From Roseiflexaceae bacterium (GTDB lineage Bacteria > Chloroflexota > Chloroflexia > Chloroflexales > Roseiflexaceae): a DNA stretch of 61,858 nucleotides. This document shows, piece by piece, positions 17,206-26,003 of this stretch. The stretch spans positions 1 through 61,858 of the forward strand of contig CANJHS010000013.1 in assembly GCA_947474225.1 (NCBI GenBank). Reading direction: 5' to 3'. Below the pieces are notes generated by a model. It had not been told where the DNA came from. It was given only the letters and a program-made list of their open reading frames with translations, and made no database searches. A program made the translations under genes and the position numbers. The number at the start of each line of letters is the position of its first letter. The first letter of the stretch is position 1.

Positions 17206-18009
17206 ATGGTACACATCGAACAACGCCGCGTTGCCCTCCCTACCGGAGTGACGCTGAATGTCCATATCGCGGGTGAAGGGCATGATGTCCTGTTGCTCCA
17301 CGGAATTACCGGCTGTGGGTTGTATTGGAGTGCACAAATCGACAGCCTGGTAACAGCCGGGTACCGTGTCTTTGCGCCGGACGGCCGCGGTCACGGTACC
17401 TCGGATCGGGCCAGCGACTACGAGACATCCTCCATCGCCGAGGATGCGGCTGCGTTGATTACCATGCTGGGATTGGCTAAACCGACGGTGATTGGCCACT
17501 CGATGGGTGGCGCACAGAGCCTCTACCTGGCATCGGAACACCCCGAATTGGTCGGTCGACTCATCCTCGAAGACCCTGCCGTATGGCCACAAGGTGGCGA
17601 CGATGCCTATATTGCTGCCATGCGTGATCCCTGGAAGCAGGGGCTGATTGCATGGACAGGGATGACGCATGCAGACTTGGTGGCATTCAAACGGGCTGAA
17701 GCACCGCATTGGAGTGGTGAAGCACTCGATGCCTGGGCAATGGCCAAGCTCCAGAACGATCCTGAGGTGCTGTCGTGGCTGGACGAAATCAAAACTCCCG
17801 TATGGCAATGGCTCAATAAAGTAACAGTACCGATAACGGTGTTGTACTGTGAACCGGAAAAGGGAGGCGTTGTGTCTGCCGCTTTTGCGCAAGAACTAGT
17901 CGGCTATATGCCGCATTTGAATGCGGTATGTATCCCGGGTGTGGGGCACGAGATGCATCACGACAACCCTGCTGCGTTTATCTCTGCGGTGTGGGACGCA
18001 ATGAACTAG
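17206..18009 (+). CDS. Alpha/beta-fold hydrolase, first of a tandem pair
   Basis: This 267-residue hydrolase has the oxyanion strand LLLHGITGCGLYW, the DGRGHGTSDR motif and the nucleophile elbow GHSMGGA near residue 103. The histidine motif VGHEMHH lies near residue 250. It resembles the epoxide hydrolase/haloalkane dehalogenase-like esterase group, but no substrate can be assigned. The start at 17206 is preceded by AAAGG. The stretch 17188-17205 could extend it by six residues without support. A close paralog follows. Confidence 0.85.
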   Translation: MVHIEQRRVALPTGVTLNVHIAGEGHDVLLLHGITGCGLYWSAQIDSLVTAGYRVFAPDGRGHGTSDRASDYETSSIAEDAAALITMLGLAKPTVIGHSMGGAQSLYLASEHPELVGRLILEDPAVWPQGGDDAYIAAMRDPWKQGLIAWTGMTHADLVAFKRAEAPHWSGEALDAWAMAKLQNDPEVLSWLDEIKTPVWQWLNKVTVPITVLYCEPEKGGVVSAAFAQELVGYMPHLNAVCIPGVGHEMHHDNPAAFISAVWDAMN

Positions 18010-18030
18010 CAGTTATCAGTTATCAGTTAT
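18010..18030 (+). repeat. Three tandem copies of a 7-bp unit (CAGTTAT)
   Basis: CAGTTAT occurs at 18010-18016, 18017-18023 and 18024-18030, immediately after the first hydrolase stop. It is too short and spacer-free to be a CRISPR array. Similar CAGTTAT-type runs are seen between genes in some bacterial genomes. Confidence 0.8.
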
Positions 18031-18071
18031 AAGTAGTTTGAGATTTAGTGTATTTGTGAGATGGTGAGGGT

Positions 18072-18896
18072 GTGTTGGCGAAATACACTGCGAATCGGGT
18101 GAATCTGCCGACAGGCGTCACGCTGACGACCTACCAAGCCGGGCAAGGACGAGATCTGTTGTTGCTCCATGGATTGACGTCGGCGGCGTTGTGTTGGAGT
18201 CCGTTGGTACGCGATCTGGTGCGTGCGGGATACCGCGTCACCTATGCGGATAGCCGAGGCCATGGCCTTTCGGAACGGTCCGGAGACTATTCACTTGATG
18301 CCATTGCAGCCGATGCTGCAGCACTTATACAGAAAGTAGGATTACTGAAGCCGACGGTGATTGGTCATTCGATGGGTGGTGCGCAGGCGTTGCGGTTGGT
18401 GTCGGATCATCCTGAACTGGTGACCAGTGTTATCGTCGAAGATCCGGCAATTTGGGAGCACGCGCAAACCGAAGCAGTGATCGCGGCAACCCTCATCCCC
18501 TGGCGGACAGCGTTGGCGCGTTGTGCTGTGGGGTCTGTCGCCGAGCTCAGCGCCCAAAAACAGCGCGCATCACCGCACTGGAGTCCCGAAGCGGCTGCGC
18601 ACTGGGCGACGGCGCAGCGCCAGGTTGACCCCAACGCATTGTCATATTGCTACACCAACATCCAGTCGGTGTGGGAATGGTTGCGGCCGGTACAGGTGCC
18701 TATCACGGTCATTCATCCGCGTGCGGGTAAGGGCATCATCGACGACGCTATGGCGTCAGCGCTGCTCGCGGCGATGCCGCTGTTGCGCACCGCGGTGATG
18801 GCCGATGTCGAACACAACATGCATGATGATGCCCCGGCGACCTTTTTCGCGCTGGTACACGAAGCAATGCTCCGTGACGAGGAAACAAACGGATAG
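18072..18896 (+). CDS. Alpha/beta-fold hydrolase, second of a tandem pair
   Basis: This 274-residue protein shares the layout and many residues of the preceding gene: LLLHGLTSAALCW, DSRGHGLSER, KPTVIGHSMGGAQ and the terminal histidine stretch VEHNMHDD. A tandem duplication is the simplest explanation. The start is most likely the GTG at 18072 with GTGAGGG just upstream; a TTG at 18075 is possible. The catalytic Ser and His are kept in both copies, so both are likely active, perhaps on different esters. Transcription is closed by the hairpin at 18986-19028. Confidence 0.85.
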   Translation: MLAKYTANRVNLPTGVTLTTYQAGQGRDLLLLHGLTSAALCWSPLVRDLVRAGYRVTYADSRGHGLSERSGDYSLDAIAADAAALIQKVGLLKPTVIGHSMGGAQALRLVSDHPELVTSVIVEDPAIWEHAQTEAVIAATLIPWRTALARCAVGSVAELSAQKQRASPHWSPEAAAHWATAQRQVDPNALSYCYTNIQSVWEWLRPVQVPITVIHPRAGKGIIDDAMASALLAAMPLLRTAVMADVEHNMHDDAPATFFALVHEAMLRDEETNG

Positions 18897-18985
18897 GGTC
18901 AGCCACCGACGTCTGATACCGATGCAGGTGCCTGCATGGCAGCGGTAGCGCGCCACACTGCCCGTGCAGTGGCGCAGACACTCAA

Positions 18986-19028
18986 CACACCGGGCAGGTC
19001 CTCGTGACCAGCCCGGTGTGGTATTTTT
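18986..19028 (+). terminator. Strong terminator after the hydrolase pair
   Basis: CACACCGGGC at 18986-18995 pairs with GCCCGGTGTG at 19011-19020, with an inner GGTC/GACC stem, followed by ATTTTT at 19022-19027. A second hairpin (GCGCCAC...GTGGCGC) lies just upstream at about 18949-18975. Confidence 0.85.
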
Positions 19029-19045
19029 CTCATCCTGCTGATTGA

Positions 19046-20401
19046 TCAGCGCCAGAGGATCGAACTGATGAGGTAGCTGTTGAGGGCCACGATGACGACC
19101 GCGATGGTCCATGCGAGGCCCGTGAGCCAGCGCGGATTGACGAAGCGTCCCATTTTGACTCGGTCACTGGTAAAGAGTACCAGTGGGATAACCGCGAAGC
19201 TGAGCTGGATCGAGAGAATGACCTGCGAGAGGACGAGGAGTTGGCCGGTGCCCCGTTCGCCATATAGTGCCGCCACAATGACGGCAGGTATGATTGCAAT
19301 CAGGCGCGTGATGAGGCGACGGAGCCACGGGGGCAGGCGCAGATCGATGAACCCTTCCATCACGATTTGGCCGGCGAGTGTCCCGGTCAACGTCGAACTT
19401 TGGCCCGATGCGAGGAGTGCAACAGCAAAGGCGATGCTTGCAAACGACGCACCGAGTACCGGCGTCAGCAGGCGATGCGCATCGGCGATGTCTGCGACGT
19501 CCGCATACGCGGTGCCATGGAAGGTGGCAGCGGCGAGGACGAGGATGGCGGCATTGATGAAAAATGCAAATGCTAACGATGCGGTCGAATCAATGGTGGC
19601 AAACCGGATGGCAAGTGCTTTGCCGGTGTCGTCACGGTCGTATGCGCGGGTCTGCACGATACTCGAATGTAGATAGAGATTATGCGGCATGACCGTCGCA
19701 CCGAGAATCCCAATGGCTATGTAGAGGGCATTGGGATTGCGAATAATCTCGAGCTTGGGAACGAGCCCGTCAAGGACTGCAGCAAATGCCGGTTGAGAGA
19801 CGATAATCTCGTAGACAAAGCACAAGAAAATAACGGCAATCAATCCAGCGACGATCGATTCGATAATACGGAAGCCTTTGTGCTGCAGAAAAAGCACAAT
19901 CAGGATATCAATCGCAGTGATGAGCACACCGGCAACAAGGGGGATGCCGAACAGCAGGTTGAGCGCGATGGCAGCGCCGATGACTTCGGCGAGGTCACAG
20001 GCTGCAATCGAAATCTCGCACAGCACCCACAGCACCAACGAGACTGGTCGCGCGTAATGGTCGCGACACGCCTGCGCCAAATCACGGCCGGTAGCCACCC
20101 CGAGTTTGAGGGCCAGATGCTGGAGCACCATTGCCATGATATTTGAAAGCAGGATGACCGACAGCAGCAGATATCCGAATTGTGCACCGCCGGCGATATC
20201 GGTGGCCCAATTACCCGGGTCCATGTAGCCCACCGCAACCAGCATGCCTGGTCCGGCAAATGCCAACAGCGTACGCCAGAATCCCGCATTTGCATCGATA
20301 CGTACCGTGGCGAAAACCTCCGGGAGCGACGGGCTACGACGCGCGTAGCGCCAGCCGGATTCGGGGTGGTGGACTCCGTCGGATGGACGCAGATCAGCCA
20401 T
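19046..20401 (-). CDS. mntH: Nramp-family divalent metal (manganese) transporter
   Basis: This 451-residue inner-membrane proton-coupled importer of Mn2+ and related ions has eleven or so hydrophobic helices. The metal-site motif of the first helix is [12 protein letters not shown] near residue 62. The sixth-helix motif is [11 protein letters not shown] near residue 237. Both are intact, including Asp, Asn and Met ligands. It is monocistronic, between its own promoter at 20447-20474 and the convergent hydrolase genes. An MntR/DtxR-like palindrome lies just after the -10 element, supporting manganese-dependent repression. No DtxR-family regulator gene is in the window. Confidence 0.95.
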   Translation of the reverse strand: MADLRPSDGVHHPESGWRYARRSPSLPEVFATVRIDANAGFWRTLLAFAGPGMLVAVGYMDPGNWATDIAGGAQFGYLLLSVILLSNIMAMVLQHLALKLGVATGRDLAQACRDHYARPVSLVLWVLCEISIAACDLAEVIGAAIALNLLFGIPLVAGVLITAIDILIVLFLQHKGFRIIESIVAGLIAVIFLCFVYEIIVSQPAFAAVLDGLVPKLEIIRNPNALYIAIGILGATVMPHNLYLHSSIVQTRAYDRDDTGKALAIRFATIDSTASLAFAFFINAAILVLAAATFHGTAYADVADIADAHRLLTPVLGASFASIAFAVALLASGQSSTLTGTLAGQIVMEGFIDLRLPPWLRRLITRLIAIIPAVIVAALYGERGTGQLLVLSQVILSIQLSFAVIPLVLFTSDRVKMGRFVNPRWLTGLAWTIAVVIVALNSYLISSILWR

Positions 20402-20422
20402 GTATACCTCAGAAAATAATAT

Positions 20423-20436
20423 TTAGTCTAGACTAA
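20423..20436 (-). promoter_or_regulatory. MntR/DtxR-type operator of mntH
   Basis: A perfect 14-bp palindrome, TTAGTCTAGACTAA, lies 10 bases downstream of the mntH -10 box and 22 bases before the ATG. The TTAG...CTAA ends match the half-site pattern of metal-dependent DtxR/IdeR/MntR repressors. Its position over the transcription start would block initiation. Confidence 0.7.
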
Positions 20437-20446
20437 CTTTCCTATG

Positions 20447-20474
20447 AGTATAGATGAAAAATGGCCATTGTCAA
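20447..20474 (-). promoter_or_regulatory. Consensus promoter of mntH
   Basis: On the minus strand, TTGACA (20474-20469) and TATACT (20452-20447) are separated by 16 bases. This is one of the best sigma-70-type promoters in the window. Confidence 0.8.
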
Positions 20475-20489
20475 TCCACATGCAAAGAA

Positions 20490-20520
20490 ACCCACGGTAC
20501 GATGGATGCGCACCGCGGGT
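20490..20520 (-). terminator. Terminator of the xylAB operon
   Basis: On the minus strand ACCCGCGGT (20520-20512) pairs with ACCGTGGGT (20498-20490) through nine pairs including one G-T, followed by TTCTTT. It ends 16 bases before the mntH -35 box and insulates the two units. Confidence 0.65.
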
Positions 20521-20532
20521 GGGAAGAGAACG

Positions 20533-22032
20533 CTAGAGCGTTGAAAGGCTGTGCATGTCGTCTGCGAGATGGTCATACATCGTGCGGTAGATTGCATACA
20601 CCCGGTCGTGTTGGGTGACGGCGGCATCATCGGGATGGACGGTGTCGACGACGCGGACGCAGCGTTGGACTGCATCATTGACGTCGCGGAAGTGACCGGT
20701 TCCGACAGCAGCCAATAGGGCTGCCCCATATGATGGTCCTTCTTCGGCGGCAAGGGTCGACACGGGTGCTCCATAGATGTCGGCTTGGAGTTTGCGCCAA
20801 AAGGCGCTTTTGCCGCCGCCACCGGTCGCCCGGATGTCGGTGGTGGGTACGCCGAGATCACGCATGATGTGCAGCCCGTCGCGGAGCGCATACGTCACGC
20901 CTTCGAGTACCGCGCGCGCCATGTGTCCGACACTGTGGCGACTCGTGAGCCCAACAAAACCACTGCGTGCGAGTGGGTCGAGGTGCGGGGTACGTTCGCC
21001 ATTGAGATACGGCAGAAAAATCAGACCTTCAGCGCCCACGGGCGTTGGAGCTGCGACTGCGACGAGGTCGTCGTAGCTGAGTGCCGGATTCCCCATTTGG
21101 CGCAGCAGGTTACGGAACCATGCGAAAGACCCGCCGGCAGAGAGAGTTACTGCCATCATATGCCAGGCACCAGGCACCGAGTGACAAAAGGTGTGTAGGC
21201 GACCTTTGGGGTCGAGGGCGATGCTGTCACTGTGCGCAAATACGACGCCACTGGTACCAATACTACTATTCACGACCCCGCGGGTAACGATGCCGGTACC
21301 TACGGCAGCGGCTGCGTTATCCCCTCCGCCAGCGATGATGGGAATGCCAGCGGGGATGCCGAGGACCGACGCGGCCCGAGCGGTGAGTTCGCCGGTAACC
21401 TGGGGACCTTCGTGGAGAGTGGGTAACCATGCGCGGGGGATTGCAAGGGCGGTGAGAATCTCGGGTGAGTAATCGCGGGCAGTGATGTCCATCAGGAGTG
21501 TGCCCGCGCCGTCAGCAACATCGGCTGCGTAGGTGTCACTGAGCAAGAAGCGAATATAGTCTTTGGGGAGCACAATGTGCGCTATACGTGCATAGTTTTG
21601 TGGCTCGTGATTGCGGACCCACAGGATTTTTGGGGCCTGGAATCCCGTCAATGCAGGATTGCCGGCAATGGCGAGGAGTCGATCGGCGCCGACTTTTTGG
21701 GTAATCTCGATGCATTCGGCAGCGGTGCGTTGGTCGTTCCATAGCAAGGCAGGGCGGATAACGTGATTTGCATCATCGAGAAAGACGGCGCCATGCATTT
21801 GCCCGGTCAGTCCAATGCCACGGATCTGTGTACCGTCTATGCCTGCAACAACTGCGCGGACGGCTTCTTGGGCGCCGCGCCACCAATCGGCGGGATTTTG
21901 TTCGCTCCACAGTGGCTGCGGGGTCGAGAGGGGGTATTCGGCGAGGGCACTTGCAACGATGGTGCCGTCGCCGTCACAGACGATGGCTTTGGCGCCAGAA
22001 GTGCCGATGTCGAGTCCGATATAGAACGGCAT
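20533..22032 (-). CDS. xylB: Xylulokinase
   Basis: This 499-residue FGGY-family kinase phosphorylates D-xylulose to xylulose-5-phosphate for the pentose phosphate pathway. The N-terminal phosphate-binding FIGLDIGTSGAKAI is intact. MHGAVFLDD near residue 79 is the xylulokinase-type substrate motif. The FGGY C-terminal signature region includes EGVTYALRDGL, and ATGGGGKSAFW is the adenosine-contact motif. AAAGGGA precedes the ATG. It is the second gene after xylA, with an intercistronic hairpin between them. Confidence 0.96.
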   Translation of the reverse strand: MPFYIGLDIGTSGAKAIVCDGDGTIVASALAEYPLSTPQPLWSEQNPADWWRGAQEAVRAVVAGIDGTQIRGIGLTGQMHGAVFLDDANHVIRPALLWNDQRTAAECIEITQKVGADRLLAIAGNPALTGFQAPKILWVRNHEPQNYARIAHIVLPKDYIRFLLSDTYAADVADGAGTLLMDITARDYSPEILTALAIPRAWLPTLHEGPQVTGELTARAASVLGIPAGIPIIAGGGDNAAAAVGTGIVTRGVVNSSIGTSGVVFAHSDSIALDPKGRLHTFCHSVPGAWHMMAVTLSAGGSFAWFRNLLRQMGNPALSYDDLVAVAAPTPVGAEGLIFLPYLNGERTPHLDPLARSGFVGLTSRHSVGHMARAVLEGVTYALRDGLHIMRDLGVPTTDIRATGGGGKSAFWRKLQADIYGAPVSTLAAEEGPSYGAALLAAVGTGHFRDVNDAVQRCVRVVDTVHPDDAAVTQHDRVYAIYRTMYDHLADDMHSLSTL

Positions 22033-22057
22033 GTGCGTTCCCTTTCGCTATAGACGA

Positions 22058-22081
22058 GGGGGTGAGGCACGCCTCACCCCC
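22058..22081 (-). other. Stable intercistronic hairpin between xylA and xylB
   Basis: GGGGGTGAGG at 22058-22067 and CCTCACCCCC at 22072-22081 form a 10-bp perfect stem with a 4-base loop. No T-run follows on the minus strand, so it is more likely an RNA processing or stability element than a terminator. Confidence 0.6.
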
Positions 22082-22107
22082 GGTAACGAGTACGATGTGG
22101 CAAGGTG

Positions 22108-23271
22108 TCAGCGCACGCCCATGATGACTTCCATGGTCAGTTGGTCGAGCTGCTCGTATGGCTGACCTTTGCTGCCGATGGCGGCACGATCGAAGCTGTG
22201 ATTAGAAAGAAGCTTGGCTTTGTCGGGGCTGAAGCCACCCTGCCAGGCCGGCAATCCAGGAGCAATGCTATTGACCTGCTGGACCAACGCTTGGATGTTT
22301 TTGTCTGCATTCCAGCGTGCGGCTTTTTCTTTCAGGATCAGGTATGTCCGCATACAGCCTTTTGCAAAGGCTTTGACGCCTTCGTCGTTATCGGTACGGA
22401 AGGCGTGGGCATCGAAGTGCTTGCTGCCGTTGTACCCGACGTCTTCGAGGAACTTGACGAGGTGAAATGCACCTTTGATGTTGGAGGATCCGAAGCGGAA
22501 GTCTTGGTCATAGCGACCGATGACTTGATCGTTGAGGTCGATGTGGAAGAGTTTGTTCATCTCCCATGCTTGGGCAACGCCATGCAAGAAGTTCAGACCC
22601 GCCATGGTTTCGTGGGCGACCTCTGGATTAACGCCTACCATGTCTGGATCGTCGAGGGTCGTGATGAACGCCAGCGCGTGGCCGACGGTCGCCAAAAAGA
22701 TGTCGCCGCGAGGCTCGTTGGGTTTTGGTTCGAGTGCGAAGCGCAGTTTGTATCCCTGTGATTTGGAATACGAAGCGAGAAAGTTGATTGCTTCGCGGAA
22801 GCGCTTGATGGATTCGGCGGGGTTTTTGGTGGCGTCGGATTCGGTACCTTCACGACCGCCCCAAAAGACATAGACTTCGGCGCCGCATTCGACACCCAGG
22901 TCGATGGCACGCATCGTCTTTTGGACGGCATAGGCACGGACAGCAGCATCGTTGGATGTGAACGCACCGTCGCGGAATGCCGGATCGGTGAAGAGGTTGG
23001 TGGTGGCCATCGGCACGACCAACCCAGTGGTGCTCAGTGCGTTTTTGAAGTCACGGACAATTTGCGTGCGCTCTGCGGAGGTCGCATCGATGGGTACAAG
23101 GTCGTTGTCGTGGAAATTGACGCCCCACGCGCCACACTCTGCCAGCAGATGGACGAGCTCGACGGGTGTTTTGGGCTTGCGCACTGGCTCGCCGAATGGG
23201 TCACGGCCGACATTGCCGACGGTCCAGAGGCCAAATGTGAATTTGTCTTGGGGGCGTGGAGCGTAATCCAT
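22108..23271 (-). CDS. xylA: Xylose isomerase
   Basis: This 387-residue TIM-barrel metalloenzyme converts D-xylose to D-xylulose. The length matches the short class I isomerases of Actinobacteria and thermophiles. Motifs in order are NFHDNDLVP near residue 51 (catalytic His region), VFWGGREG near 138, [12 protein letters not shown] near 180 (metal-binding Glu and Lys) and FHIDLNDQ near 245. AAGGAGG precedes the ATG at ideal spacing. It leads the xylA-xylB operon. No xylose transporter or XylR-type regulator lies next to it. Confidence 0.97.
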   Translation of the reverse strand: MDYAPRPQDKFTFGLWTVGNVGRDPFGEPVRKPKTPVELVHLLAECGAWGVNFHDNDLVPIDATSAERTQIVRDFKNALSTTGLVVPMATTNLFTDPAFRDGAFTSNDAAVRAYAVQKTMRAIDLGVECGAEVYVFWGGREGTESDATKNPAESIKRFREAINFLASYSKSQGYKLRFALEPKPNEPRGDIFLATVGHALAFITTLDDPDMVGVNPEVAHETMAGLNFLHGVAQAWEMNKLFHIDLNDQVIGRYDQDFRFGSSNIKGAFHLVKFLEDVGYNGSKHFDAHAFRTDNDEGVKAFAKGCMRTYLILKEKAARWNADKNIQALVQQVNSIAPGLPAWQGGFSPDKAKLLSNHSFDRAAIGSKGQPYEQLDQLTMEVIMGVR

Positions 23272-23420
23272 CGAATCCTCCTTGGATACTTAGTGTGCAT
23301 CATTGAACAGGAACGCCGATATTCTACCATACCTGATTGCCGGTGATGAGCCCAAATCTGCCAAAATGTACGGGATAGACGCGGCATCATGCGTCAGGAA
23401 CGGGAGTTGTGACAAGAGCG

Positions 23421-23433
23421 TATAATACCGGTA
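23421..23433 (+). promoter_or_regulatory. Possible -10 box placing the U32 transcript start at its ATG
   Basis: A consensus TATAAT at 23421-23426 ends six bases before the ATG at 23433. If used, transcription would begin at or next to the start codon, giving a leaderless mRNA. No good -35 hexamer is seen 16-18 bases upstream. Confidence 0.35.
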
Positions 23434-25931
23434 TGAATAAAATATACCGTCCCGAAGTGATGAGTCCGGCAGGGTATTGGCCACAATTACTCGCAGCAGT
23501 GGAAGCCGGCGCCGACTCTGTGTATTTTGGGTTGACTCATTTTTCGGCACGCGCCAAAGTGGGCTTCACCCTCGATGAATTGCATGAGGTGATGCAAACA
23601 TTGCACCGCCGTAACGTACGTGGCTTTGTGACCTTTAATACACTCATCTACGGCCACGAACTTGCTGAGGCAAGTCGCGCGATTGTCGCAATTGCTGAGG
23701 CAGGGGTCGATGCAATTATTGTCCAAGATATTGGTGTTGCTTCGTTGGCACGCCAAATCGCCCCGCACCTCGAGGTACATGGGAGCACGCAGATGAGCGT
23801 GACGAACGTTGCCGGCGTGGAATTTGCACGACGCCTCGGAGCGAATCGGGTCGTTTTGGCACGTGAGCTTTCGTTAGTTGAGATTCGTTCCATCAAAGAA
23901 CAGACAGACGTTGAGCTCGAGATATTTGTCCATGGTGCACTGTGTGTCTCGTATTCGGGGCAGTGCTTTTCTTCGGAAGCATGGGGTGGCCGGAGCGCGA
24001 ATCGTGGTCAGTGTGCGCAGGCCTGTCGCCTCCCATATGATCTGATGGTCGATGGAGTACAAAAGCCGCTCGGTGACGCAAGATATCTCTTATCCCCTGG
24101 CGACTTAATGGCGATTGACCATGTCGATGAAATCGTTGACATCGGCATCTCTTCACTCAAAATCGAAGGCCGCTACAAAGACGCTGAATATGTGGCGTTG
24201 ACGACGAAGGCATACCGGACAGCGGTAGATAATGCACTCGCAAAGCGCGCAGAAAAAGTAAGTCGTGAAGAAAAGTTACTCCTCGAGCAGGTCTATTCAC
24301 GCGGGTTGGGTGATTACTTTATTGGTGGCACAAATCACCAGACGGTGGTCAACGGCCGTGCCCCACGTCACCGTGGGATTTGCGTTGGGACCGTTGCGCA
24401 AGTAGGCGACGACCATATCGTGATCGAACCACGCACCGTCCCACTCAAGGCAGGTGACGGTATCGTCTTTGATGCGGCGGACTGGCGGAGCCCCGAGGAA
24501 CGAGAGGAAGGTGGCCGTATCTTCACCGTGACGAATATGGTGAATGGCAACGTGTCGCTCAGTTTTGGACGCCGTGCCATCAATAGCACCCGGGTCCGGC
24601 CAGGGGATTTGGTATGGCGCACCAACGATGTCGGTGTCGCGAAGGCAGCCAAACCATATATCGAGCCACACTTGCCGGTGACGCGACAACCGATTGAAAT
24701 CATCATCGACACGACTCCTGACGGTCGTTTGCAAATGACCTGGCAACTCGCACACCGCCCAGACGCACAAGTCGTATTGCTGCTGGACCCGCCTGTCGAT
24801 GCCGAAGAACAACGACCGGTCACTGATGAATTTTTGGCCAAACAACTCGGTCGACTTGGTGGGACTTTTTATCAGCTCTCACACGTGGATAATCGGAGCG
24901 GGGGTGAACTTTCGGTCTCACCGTCGTATCTGAATCAACTCCGACGCGACGCAGTAGCATTGCTTGATGTGGTGTTGGCAGCGGTCGATATCGGAACAGT
25001 CAATGATCCAACGACGGTCCTTGCTGAAGCGCAAACGCATGTGGTCCATGCGCCAGATACCACTGAACCGATACAATTACATGTCATGGTGCGGCAACCG
25101 TGGCAACTCACCGCTGCAATTGCTGCCAAGCCAGCGAGCATTACATTGGACTACTTGGAGCTCTATGGTCTGAAAGATGCAGTTGCTGAGGTCAAGGCCG
25201 CAGGAATTGTCGTGCAGGTTGCCTCCCCACGGGTGCTCAAACCCGGAGAAGCCCGCATCACCCAATTCTTGGCGAAGTTAGATTGCCCGGTGCTTGTCCG
25301 TGGTGCTGGATACATCGGTGAACTTCGTGCAGCCGGGGTCACCATGGTCGGTGACTTCTCGCTGAATGTCGCCAATGCGTTATCGGCACAGCTGTTGCGC
25401 GATGCGGGAATTACGCGGATCTCCCCAACGCATGACTGTAATGCAGCACAGATAACCGACATGGTACGCCAACTCGGTGGGTCGTCTATCGAAGTGATTG
25501 CATATCATCACCTTCCGGTTTTTCATACCGAGCATTGTGTATTCTGTCGATTCCTGTCAACCGGAACGAGTTACAAAGACTGCGGTCGCCCGTGTGAAAC
25601 GCATCAGGTTGGTTTGCGTGATCGCCATGGGCGAGTGCACCCGGTCATCGCTGACGTCGGGTGCCGCAATACGGTGTTTGGGGCAGAGGCGCAGGAGGGG
25701 ACAAAGCATCTCGCGGATTGGATACAGGCAGGGGTAAAGCATCTCAGGTTGGAATTTGTCCATGAGAGTGCCGCGGATGTCAGTGCGGTTATTGCACTGT
25801 ATAACGCAGGGATAGCTGGGACACAAAGCTGGAGCGACATTGGTCGTGACTTACGTCATGCGGCTCCGAGCGGTGTGACCGAAGGCAGCTTCTTTGTTCC
25901 GGATAACTACATGGTAATCCCACTGCGCTAA
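23433..25931 (+). CDS. U32-family 'peptidase' (RlhA/YdcP-like, with C-terminal extension)
   Basis: This 832-residue protein carries the U32 signature EIFVHGALCVSYSGQC near residue 168, and the N-terminal TIM-barrel start MSPAGYWPQLLAAVEAGAD. C-terminal cysteines (CVFCRFLSTGTSYKDCGRPC near 703-722) match the Fe-S/cysteine region of the longer U32 proteins. Members of this branch are now linked to 23S rRNA C2501 hydroxylation (RlhA) rather than collagenolysis. The protein includes a middle DUF3656-like region. An eight-residue N-terminal extension from 23409 is possible, but the ATG at 23433 aligns with the family start. It is monocistronic, ending in a strong hairpin. Confidence 0.88.
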   Translation: MNKIYRPEVMSPAGYWPQLLAAVEAGADSVYFGLTHFSARAKVGFTLDELHEVMQTLHRRNVRGFVTFNTLIYGHELAEASRAIVAIAEAGVDAIIVQDIGVASLARQIAPHLEVHGSTQMSVTNVAGVEFARRLGANRVVLARELSLVEIRSIKEQTDVELEIFVHGALCVSYSGQCFSSEAWGGRSANRGQCAQACRLPYDLMVDGVQKPLGDARYLLSPGDLMAIDHVDEIVDIGISSLKIEGRYKDAEYVALTTKAYRTAVDNALAKRAEKVSREEKLLLEQVYSRGLGDYFIGGTNHQTVVNGRAPRHRGICVGTVAQVGDDHIVIEPRTVPLKAGDGIVFDAADWRSPEEREEGGRIFTVTNMVNGNVSLSFGRRAINSTRVRPGDLVWRTNDVGVAKAAKPYIEPHLPVTRQPIEIIIDTTPDGRLQMTWQLAHRPDAQVVLLLDPPVDAEEQRPVTDEFLAKQLGRLGGTFYQLSHVDNRSGGELSVSPSYLNQLRRDAVALLDVVLAAVDIGTVNDPTTVLAEAQTHVVHAPDTTEPIQLHVMVRQPWQLTAAIAAKPASITLDYLELYGLKDAVAEVKAAGIVVQVASPRVLKPGEARITQFLAKLDCPVLVRGAGYIGELRAAGVTMVGDFSLNVANALSAQLLRDAGITRISPTHDCNAAQITDMVRQLGGSSIEVIAYHHLPVFHTEHCVFCRFLSTGTSYKDCGRPCETHQVGLRDRHGRVHPVIADVGCRNTVFGAEAQEGTKHLADWIQAGVKHLRLEFVHESAADVSAVIALYNAGIAGTQSWSDIGRDLRHAAPSGVTEGSFFVPDNYMVIPLR

Positions 25932-25944
25932 TCGCGTACCAACA

Positions 25945-25976
25945 AAATCCCCGTCACGTACGCGTGACGGGGATTT
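25945..25976. terminator. Bidirectional terminator between the U32 gene and the sortase
   Basis: A 14-bp perfect inverted repeat with TACG loop spans 25945-25976. The arms begin AAATCC and end GGATTT, so T-rich sequence flanks it on both strands. It sits between the convergent genes ending at 25931 and 26004. Confidence 0.88.
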
Positions 25977-26003
25977 GTCGTTCTTGGGATGATGTGTTTG
26001 GGA

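Noticed and set aside
18010-18030. Short CRISPR-like repeat
   Set aside because: The 7-bp units are contiguous with no spacers and occur only three times.
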